This document shows, in pieces, positions 58,846-64,000 of a stretch of DNA of 64,000 nucleotides. The stretch is from Chloroflexota bacterium (lineage in GTDB: Bacteria; Chloroflexota; Dormibacteria; Dormibacterales; Dormibacteraceae). A model generated the notes under the pieces. That model was not told where the DNA came from and ran no database searches. It saw nothing but the letters and a program-made list of their open reading frames with translations. A program made the position numbers and the translations under genes. The stretch is from assembly GCA_005883575.1 (NCBI GenBank), contig VBFH01000026.1, positions 56,193 to 120,192 of the forward strand, read 5' to 3'. Numbering within the stretch: the first letter of the stretch is position 1; each line of letters opens with the position of its first letter.

Positions 58846-58989
58846 TTATGAAGCCTTGCCGATCTTGTAAATCTTCGTGCCGCAGTACGGGCACGTGCCA
58901 ACCGTTGCCGGCTTGCCGTTCTTCATCGTGATCGGCTGAGGGTCTTTCATCTCGACCTTCTTTTTGTCCTTCAAACAGTAGCCTTCCAC
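58846..58989 (-). CDS. DUF5679-like small zinc-ribbon protein
   Basis: 47 residues from GTG 58989, below gene-finder size. VEGYCLKDKKKVEMKDPQPI then MKNGKPATVGTCPYCGTKIY and KIGKAS: the CXXC of the second knuckle is intact (CPYC) while the first half keeps one Cys (GYC), where relatives usually have CXXC. AAGGA precedes the GTG by about 10 nt. Probably nucleic-acid or chromatin associated by analogy; function unknown. Confidence 0.82.
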   Translation of the reverse strand: MEGYCLKDKKKVEMKDPQPITMKNGKPATVGTCPYCGTKIYKIGKAS

Positions 58990-59085
58990 AAACTCACCAT
59001 CCTTATTAGAGATTCTGTCGGGAGGGCGGACTTGCCCATTCTAGGGGGGCATATTTGCCCAATACAACCCCAATTCAAACCGAAT

Positions 59086-59622
59086 TCAGCGAACAGGCCC
59101 CTGAAACTGTGCAAAACCGTGCCAGAAGGCCGCCTCGAAAGGCGTTTTTGCGTCCTCCCCAAAAAGAACAAAGCGCACCTCGGTCGGTTGCCATCCTTCA
59201 CTTAACGCGCTGTGCAAAGACTCAGCCATCACCCGCCCGCATTCATCGATCGGAAATCCAGCGATGCCTGTGCCGACCGCAGGCACTGCGATCGTGTCCA
59301 CGTCATGCTGACGCGCAAGTCGAAACACATGATCCATCGAAGACCCCAATGACTCTCGCGTCGTGCGGCCGCCGAGAGTCATGCTGGCCGCGTGCAGCAC
59401 GTAACGCGCGTGCAAGGCGCCGGCGCCGGTGATGGCCGCCTCACCGACCTTCACTGGACCATGCGCGTCGCACTCGTCCTGGATTGCGGGACCGCCGGCT
59501 CGTCGGATCGCGCCAGCGACTCCGCCACCAAGCATGAGGTCGTTGTTGGCTGCGTTCACGATCGCATCGACCTTTTGCTCGACCAGATCGCCGGTGATGA
59601 TCACGACTCGCGTCGAAGACAT
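59086..59622 (-). CDS. macro-domain protein (ADP-ribose / O-acetyl-ADP-ribose binding or hydrolase)
   Basis: 178 residues. VVIITGDLVEQKVDAIVNAA, NNDLMLGGGVAGAIRRAGG, VGEAAITGAGALHARYVLHA and TIAVPAVGTGIAGFPIDECG are the standard macro-domain loops. MacroD-type deacetylase or ADP-ribosyl hydrolase activity is likely but not proven. ATG 59622; last gene of the PHP-PfkB-macro operon, overlapping PfkB by 22 bp. Confidence 0.92.
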   Translation of the reverse strand: MSSTRVVIITGDLVEQKVDAIVNAANNDLMLGGGVAGAIRRAGGPAIQDECDAHGPVKVGEAAITGAGALHARYVLHAASMTLGGRTTRESLGSSMDHVFRLARQHDVDTIAVPAVGTGIAGFPIDECGRVMAESLHSALSEGWQPTEVRFVLFGEDAKTPFEAAFWHGFAQFQGPVR

Positions 59623-60491
59623 TCCCACACCTCCGCCATTCGCGCATCGACAAGCCCAGTGGTTGCGCTGGCGATGCCACGCACTCCGATGGATTCGATG
59701 GTCAGCGACGCGCAGGCCACGCCGCACACGAGCGCGTCCTGAAGACCACCGCGCTGCGCGCCGGTACTCAACCACCGCGCCAGCATGCCGCCGGCCACCG
59801 CATCGCCGGCCCCGGTGGTGTCGAAGGCCGGATAGCTCGGCAGCGCCGGCACGTGCACGCTGCCATCGGCGGTGTGCGCCGTCACGCCCTTGCTCCCCGC
59901 TTTCACCACCAATCCCTCGAGCCACCACTGACGTCGGAACTCCTCGGGGTCGTGGCCGCCGAGGGCCGCGAACTCCTCCTCGTTGCAGAAATACCACGAA
60001 GCGCGGCGCAACACGTCCTTGGCGTCGGATGTATGCCCTTTGACGTAGGAGAGCATCGCGTCCGCGGCCAGCAGCCGCGCCGGCTGGAGCAGCTTCATCG
60101 CCTGGGCCTGCCGGTCAGGACGCATCGAACCGACGAAAGCCCAGCCGGCGAACTCGCGTGGCACGTGTGGCTCCCACCTGTCATAGATCCTGTCGGAGCT
60201 GCCGAGGTCAACGTTGCGTCCGTGCTCCTGGCGCGCCGTCCACCTGTAGGTTGGAGCGTCGAGCACGTGGATGAGACTGGTGTCGATCGGACGGCGGTCG
60301 AACGCCTTCGCCACCTGGTCGACCGCGTCATTCCCCAACGGCGCCGAAACCTTCACCGGGACAACGAGGCTCGCGGCAAGCGCGAAATAGACGGCCGAAC
60401 CCCCGAGCTCCTCCTTCACCTTGCCGAACGGGCCCTCGCGTGTGTCGAGCGCGATCGAGCCGACGACCAGAAGCTCAGGGGCGTCAGGCAC
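59601..60491 (-). CDS. PfkB-family carbohydrate/nucleoside kinase
   Basis: 296 residues. LLVVGSIALDTREGPFGKVK, EELGGSAVYFALAASLVVPV, APLGNDAVDQVAKAF, then ASWYFCNEEEFAALGGHDPE, VVKAGSKGVTAH and the PfkB signature 2 with the catalytic Asp in AFDTTGAGDAVAGGMLARWL. Substrate class (sugar or nucleoside) cannot be read. GTG 60491 overlaps the PHP stop by 8 bp; the longer upstream frame is a shadow of PHP. Confidence 0.9.
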   Translation of the reverse strand: MPDAPELLVVGSIALDTREGPFGKVKEELGGSAVYFALAASLVVPVKVSAPLGNDAVDQVAKAFDRRPIDTSLIHVLDAPTYRWTARQEHGRNVDLGSSDRIYDRWEPHVPREFAGWAFVGSMRPDRQAQAMKLLQPARLLAADAMLSYVKGHTSDAKDVLRRASWYFCNEEEFAALGGHDPEEFRRQWWLEGLVVKAGSKGVTAHTADGSVHVPALPSYPAFDTTGAGDAVAGGMLARWLSTGAQRGGLQDALVCGVACASLTIESIGVRGIASATTGLVDARMAEVWECLRRES

Positions 60492-61092
60492 GCCGCCCGG
60501 TACCGCTGCTCGCGGTGACGACGTGGCGCGCGTAGCGCAGCTTCTCCAGGAAGTCCTCGGTCCCGCTGTAGTCTTCCATCTCCATCCAGCTCCGGCCGAG
60601 CTCCTCGGCGCCGTGGGCGTCTGAACCCGTGGCAGCCACCTTGCCGAGATCATCCGCCATGCGCGCGGCGGCCTGATTGGCGTTGGCGTCGCACCAAGGG
60701 TTGTACGTCTCGATGATGTCGATGCGAGGCGCAAGCTCGACCAGGCGTTCTGGACTGAAATGCGCGCGATGCCTGTCCAGCGGGTGCGGTATGTACGCGA
60801 GACCACCCATCCCGTGAATCAGATCCAGCGCTTCCTCCGGCGCAAGAAACGGCGGTATGCGGCTTGTGATGAACAGGCCGATAACCTCGCCCTCCAACGT
60901 CTTGGCCTCTTCGCCCGCGATGGCGAGCTCTGGGGCCAGGCGGGAAAAGCTCAATGCCCCCTCGACCGTGTTGTGGTCTGTCAGCGCGAGCCGATCCAGC
61001 CGGCACTCTCGCGCGCGCTCAATCAGCTGCTGGAGAGAGCTTCGTCCGTCATGCGAGAAGTGGGAATGCAGATGCAGGTCGACCCGCAGCAT
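60484..61092 (-). CDS. PHP-domain metal-dependent phosphoesterase
   Basis: 202 residues. Metal ligands in LRVDLHLHSHFSHDG (HXH), LALTDHNTVEGAL (DH), IAGEEAKTL (E), AYIPHPLDRHRA (H), IIETYNPW and AATGSDAHGAEELG (DAH). Members include the histidinol-phosphatase-like and 5'-3' exonuclease TrpH/YciV groups. First of three overlapping genes with PfkB and macro. Confidence 0.92.
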   Translation of the reverse strand: MLRVDLHLHSHFSHDGRSSLQQLIERARECRLDRLALTDHNTVEGALSFSRLAPELAIAGEEAKTLEGEVIGLFITSRIPPFLAPEEALDLIHGMGGLAYIPHPLDRHRAHFSPERLVELAPRIDIIETYNPWCDANANQAAARMADDLGKVAATGSDAHGAEELGRSWMEMEDYSGTEDFLEKLRYARHVVTASSGTGRRA

Positions 61093-61102
61093 CCGCGAAG
61101 CG

Positions 61103-61477
61103 TTAGACCGAGGCGGCTTCTTTCAGCATTCGTCCGCGAGGGCGACCAAACAGCGGGATCACCTCCGCGGGCTTGCGGCTGAGACAGGCCTGCTCCATCA
61201 GCGCCGCCTGCGCGTCGTAGATGATCTCCATCACCTGCTCCGGACGCCGCTCACGACCAAGCCGCGCCGGGAGCGTCGGATGCGCGTGACGAAGGACCGC
61301 CATCAATCGCGGTATCAACCAGCCGGGAACGATGCGGACCTGCTGCACGAGACACTCTTCGACCCAGTAGAGCAGCTCATCCGACTCCTGCAGCAAGCGT
61401 CGCGGTGTCATCGCACGCCGACTCCCTCGATGCCAGCGCTGATATCGCTCCTGCTCCTCGATCGTCTGCTGAAGCAT
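61103..61477 (-). CDS. hypothetical protein
   Basis: 124 residues from ATG 61477. Cytoplasmic, helical and Arg-rich (EEQERYQRWHRGSRRAM; RLLQESDELLYWVEECLVQQ; PEQVMEIIYDAQAALMEQA) with a basic C terminus. TATAGT ends 12 nt before the ATG. A TTG at 61486 would add three residues. Ten bp from PHP, so possibly in the same operon. I do not recognise a family. Confidence 0.65.
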   Translation of the reverse strand: MLQQTIEEQERYQRWHRGSRRAMTPRRLLQESDELLYWVEECLVQQVRIVPGWLIPRLMAVLRHAHPTLPARLGRERRPEQVMEIIYDAQAALMEQACLSRKPAEVIPLFGRPRGRMLKEAASV

Positions 61478-61495
61478 GGGCCGCAACCCACTATA

Positions 61496-62011
61496 TCAGC
61501 GACCTGCCGGGACGCCGGCCCTTGTCGGATAACACAGCGTTCGCCATCCACCCGTGGCCGGGATCAGGTGCACCTGGCGGTCGAAGGTCCATTCCTTCCA
61601 CTGTTGACGGACGCGGTAGCGCATCACCAACCGGGCCACGTTTTGATAGGTGCGGTTGTGCAGATGATCTGTCCAGCTGTCGAGCACAGTGACGCTTGCC
61701 ACCTGCATGTCCAGGATCTCCAGCCACTCCTCGAGCCGCGGCATCTCGCGGACGAAGTTCTGGAGCCCGCCCCAGGCGCGCTGGGCGTCTTCGGCGAGCA
61801 TCTCCCACATCTCTTCGAAGCGACCTTCCGCGTGCAGCTTCATGAATCGCATTTCGCACGTCCCGGGCGCCGGGGCCCGCACGCCCTGCCGCGGAGCGAC
61901 GAAACCAAAGAGCTCGCCTGCAGGCCAGCCCACGGTGTGAGCGGCGACCCTCGGAATGAGGGCGGAAATAAGCGACCAGCGTCCTACGCCGTGAAAGAAA
62001 CGCTTGACCAA
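61496..62011 (-). CDS. NTF2/SnoaL-like fold protein, function unknown
   Basis: 171 residues from TTG 62011, preceded by CAATAT ending 9 nt upstream. The C-terminal 115 residues look like an NTF2-like cone (MRFMKLHAEGRFEEMWEMLA; LDMQVASVTVLDSWTDHL; RLVMRYRVRQQWKEWTF; ATGGWRTLCYP). The N-terminal 55 residues are less structured. Longer starts up to 62107 exist but pass through the likely promoter. Fold assignment is by eye only. Confidence 0.6.
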   Translation of the reverse strand: MVKRFFHGVGRWSLISALIPRVAAHTVGWPAGELFGFVAPRQGVRAPAPGTCEMRFMKLHAEGRFEEMWEMLAEDAQRAWGGLQNFVREMPRLEEWLEILDMQVASVTVLDSWTDHLHNRTYQNVARLVMRYRVRQQWKEWTFDRQVHLIPATGGWRTLCYPTRAGVPAGR

Positions 62012-62020
62012 TGCCGCTAG

Positions 62021-62062
62021 ATATTGTGTGATCTCCCCAGACTGTATACAGAATGTGGATAA
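62021..62062. promoter_or_regulatory. regulatory region with palindrome and perfect DnaA box
   Basis: On minus: CAATAT (62021-62026) as likely -10. Upstream of it, CTGTATACAG (62042-62051) is a perfect 10-bp palindrome, directly followed by TGTGGATAA (62054-62062), an exact DnaA-box consensus. This arrangement suggests control of the NTF2-like gene by a repressor and possibly DnaA. Confidence 0.45.
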
Positions 62063-62146
62063 CCTGCAAGCCCCTGCCGTCGCTGCCCGGCCCATCGTGA
62101 TCCGCATCGGCCTGTCGGGGTGGCGAATTCCGCCGCGACCGCGACC

Positions 62147-62542
62147 TCAGCGGGTGCTCAACCGGCGGACGACCGCCGCCACCTCGTCGAGCGGCAGCCC
62201 GACCGGGCAGACGGCTGCGGCCGCGAGCAGGTCCGGCGACCCGCCTTCCACGTCCGAGGAGGCCTCGCCCAACCGCGCGTAAAGGCGCATGTAAGAGGAC
62301 GCGAGGTCCGGTAGTCGCGTCTTGCCCACGCGTCCGCCGGCCAGCGCGCAAAGCCCGCAGTTGATGCAGGTCACCAGCCGGGGATGCCTGTCGCGCTCCG
62401 CCGGTTCGATAGCCTGGATGCCGTCGGCGGCGTAGGTGCGGAGAAGGGAGCTGAGCTGTGGTCTGGGGCGTCGCAAGCGCCGGCGCGTGAGATGAACGCC
62501 GTAAGCGAAGGCGAGCTTGGCCAGTGAATCAGCGCGGGCCAC
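62147..62542 (-). CDS. small ferredoxin-like [4Fe-4S] protein next to GlpA
   Basis: 131 residues. The Cys pattern LVTCINCGLCALAGG with a distal AAAVCPVGLPL (C-X2-C-X2-C ... C-P) fits a single [4Fe-4S] cluster. The N terminus is basic and helical (VHLTRRRLRRPRPQLSSLL). The ATG lies 14 bp inside the 3' end of glpA, so the two are translationally linked; it may carry electrons from GlpA to quinone, standing in for the larger GlpC. That role is an inference. Confidence 0.75.
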   Translation of the reverse strand: MARADSLAKLAFAYGVHLTRRRLRRPRPQLSSLLRTYAADGIQAIEPAERDRHPRLVTCINCGLCALAGGRVGKTRLPDLASSYMRLYARLGEASSDVEGGSPDLLAAAAVCPVGLPLDEVAAVVRRLSTR

Positions 62543-64000
62543 GGCTCACCATCAAACCTCGCATCGAGCCTTGCGCCAGTTCTTCCTGCGCCCAACCCAC
62601 ATGGCCGAGCACCGGAGCGCGGCCGAGCCATGCGCCCCGTACGAACTCGCGCGCCGCTTCAAAGCTTTGCGACGCGCTCCAGCCAAGCTCGCGACCGACC
62701 ACCTCCGCCGCGCGCAAGATGCAGGCCGCGCCCGCGCAGGGTCCGGCCGCAATCCCGACGCGCCGAAACGCGTCCGCGAGCGAACGCACCTGCTCATGGC
62801 GAGTGGAGTAGATGAGCTCGGCTTCGGTAACCGGCTCACAGCGGCACAGTAGACGCGACGTGCGACCCTCGTCGAGCACCTTCTCGGCGTTGGAGCCGTG
62901 TCGGGTCTGCAGCTTCATCGCCGCCAGGGCGGGGATGCCGCAGCGTGAGGCGAGCTCGGCGGCCGGCGTCGGGTCCGATTCATTGCCGGGCAGCGGCCGG
63001 CTCGCGGTCGTGGACGCAGCCTGGAGTCCAAGCTTCCGGCAGACCGCGTCGGACGTTTCCTCCGCCATCAGCCGGTACATGGAAAGCTTGCCGCCGACGA
63101 TGCTCACGAATCCGTCCGCGCCTTCCGCTGCGTGGTCGATGACTTCGTAGCGCCGCGAGAGCTCGTCCTCGTAACGCCTCCATTTGAAGAGAGTCGGTCG
63201 GACTCCAGCCGTGGTGCGCACGGGCCGGTAGTCGCGGATCGCCGGAAATACCCGCTCGATGCCCTGGATCAGATAGTTGACCTCGTCCTCCATGACGTCG
63301 ACGGAATCGAGGTCGCCATAGAAATCGTCGTCGGTGGTGCCCAGGAGCGTGAATCCTCCGTGGGCGACCATCAGCAGGTCGCGGCCGTCGATCGATTCCG
63401 CGCTGATCGAAAAGTTCGAGATGCGGTGCGGGTACACGAGGTGGATGCCTTTGGCCGGGCGCAGGTGAACCTGGACCCCCGCCATCACGGCGACCTCGGG
63501 CGACCATGGCCCCGTCGCGTTGACCACCACCCGCGCGCGGGCCTCAGAGATGGACCCATCTGGGCTCTGATAACGGACGCCGATCACTCTGCCGCCGTCG
63601 TTGATCAGCTCGGTGACGCGGGTGTGGTTGAACGCGCGCGCGCCATGGGCGAGCGCGTCCTGGACGTTGGCGAATACGAGCCGGTGTGGATCGACTCCCC
63701 ATTCCTCCATGGTCACGGCGCCGATCAGGTCCGGCGCGAGGCCCGGTTCCGCCTGCAGCGCCTCGGCGGGCGTGAGGCGCCGGTGCGGATGCGCTTTCTT
63801 CAGGGGCTGGAAACGGTCGTACACCTCCATCGCCGTCTCCATTCGCTCGATGTTGTTCCTGTCGTGCGGAAGGACAGGGATCAGGAAGACGACGCGATAG
63901 ACCAGGTTGCGAGCGATGGTCACGATGTGGCCCGCGTCCTGGCACGACAGACGAGTTGTGTCCCAATCGAACTCGAGGTAACGCGGGCCGCCGTGGATCA
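62529..64000 (-). CDS. glpA: anaerobic-type glycerol-3-phosphate dehydrogenase subunit A (GlpA), partial
   Basis: FAD enzyme oxidising sn-glycerol-3-phosphate to dihydroxyacetone phosphate. The window edge removes the N-terminal FAD-binding GXGXXG; about 490 residues remain, reading in frame to the edge (HGGPRYLEFDWDTTRLSCQD). Visible parts: VDPHRLVFANVQDALAHGAR, VVVNATGPWSPEVAVMAG, LLGTTDDDFYGDLDSVDV, RTTAGVRPTLFKW and GKLSMYRLMAEETSDAV. The C terminus has a BFD-like [2Fe-2S] domain: LLCRCEPVTEAELIYSTRHE and AAGPCAGAACILRAAE, typical of GlpA rather than GlpD. It is the upstream partner of the small Fe-S gene. Confidence 0.93.
   Translation of the reverse strand, partial: IHGGPRYLEFDWDTTRLSCQDAGHIVTIARNLVYRVVFLIPVLPHDRNNIERMETAMEVYDRFQPLKKAHPHRRLTPAEALQAEPGLAPDLIGAVTMEEWGVDPHRLVFANVQDALAHGARAFNHTRVTELINDGGRVIGVRYQSPDGSISEARARVVVNATGPWSPEVAVMAGVQVHLRPAKGIHLVYPHRISNFSISAESIDGRDLLMVAHGGFTLLGTTDDDFYGDLDSVDVMEDEVNYLIQGIERVFPAIRDYRPVRTTAGVRPTLFKWRRYEDELSRRYEVIDHAAEGADGFVSIVGGKLSMYRLMAEETSDAVCRKLGLQAASTTASRPLPGNESDPTPAAELASRCGIPALAAMKLQTRHGSNAEKVLDEGRTSRLLCRCEPVTEAELIYSTRHEQVRSLADAFRRVGIAAGPCAGAACILRAAEVVGRELGWSASQSFEAAREFVRGAWLGRAPVLGHVGWAQEELAQGSMRGLMVSRGPR

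Overview
The window is high-GC bacterial chromosome and contains the replication-origin neighbourhood. Gene content (DnaA-type origin, gyrase, murE, YidC, LepB, no obvious outer-membrane genes) and the many -10 boxes lying directly on start codons suggest a soil-type member of the Chloroflexota / Candidatus Dormibacterota group. That placement is an inference from gene content and style; no marker phylogeny was run. No rRNA, tRNA, CRISPR array or insertion sequence was recognised.

Layout. 1-9.2 kb: truncated murE diverging from folP-folK; a minus operon of histidine phosphatase, FemABX-like ligase and an atypical response regulator; a PATAN/DUF4388 protein; a lipoprotein; a GT4 glycosyltransferase. 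9.3-13.7 kb: membrane-anchored cytochrome c, a MGDG-synthase-like glycosyltransferase and a UvrD helicase fused to an Fe-S nuclease. 13.7-20.7 kb: the origin block, with dciA, recF, dnaN and dnaA on minus and rpmH, rnpA, yidD, yidC and khpB on plus, around an intergenic oriC rich in degenerate DnaA boxes. 20.7-28.6 kb: M16 peptidase; parA-parB-lepB; an NfeD-SPFH-CPBP membrane-proteolysis operon; a sigma-like protein without region 4. 28.6-32.9 kb: complete gcvT-H-PA-PB glycine cleavage operon (L protein absent). 33-39.7 kb: gyrB-plsX-fabF-gyrA.

39.7-52.7 kb is accessory and signalling-rich: a small two-component block, two secreted proteins (one a purple-acid-phosphatase-like enzyme), a decayed PadR/HAAS pair, and a compact module of membrane histidine kinase, LuxR-type regulator, 23-codon peptide ORF and an unusual 836-residue protein joining a membrane domain, a complete HD-GYP domain and an MFS transporter. 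52.7-64 kb: AI-2E-type permease, phosphoesterase and a GT87-GT2 fusion; UspA; paired TrkA-N proteins; a macro-PfkB-PHP operon; a GlpA-type glycerol-3-phosphate dehydrogenase with a small ferredoxin-like partner.

Two window-wide patterns stand out. First, the leading genes of many operons have a -10-like hexamer ending 6-10 nt before the start codon, as expected for leaderless mRNAs, whereas several internal genes carry Shine-Dalgarno sequences. Second, several genes have no usable ATG/GTG/TTG at the conserved start: rpmH is forced to a non-canonical codon (ATC), and a LuxR-type regulator, rnpA, yidC, a phosphatase and a CPBP protease have ATC or CTG at the expected place.
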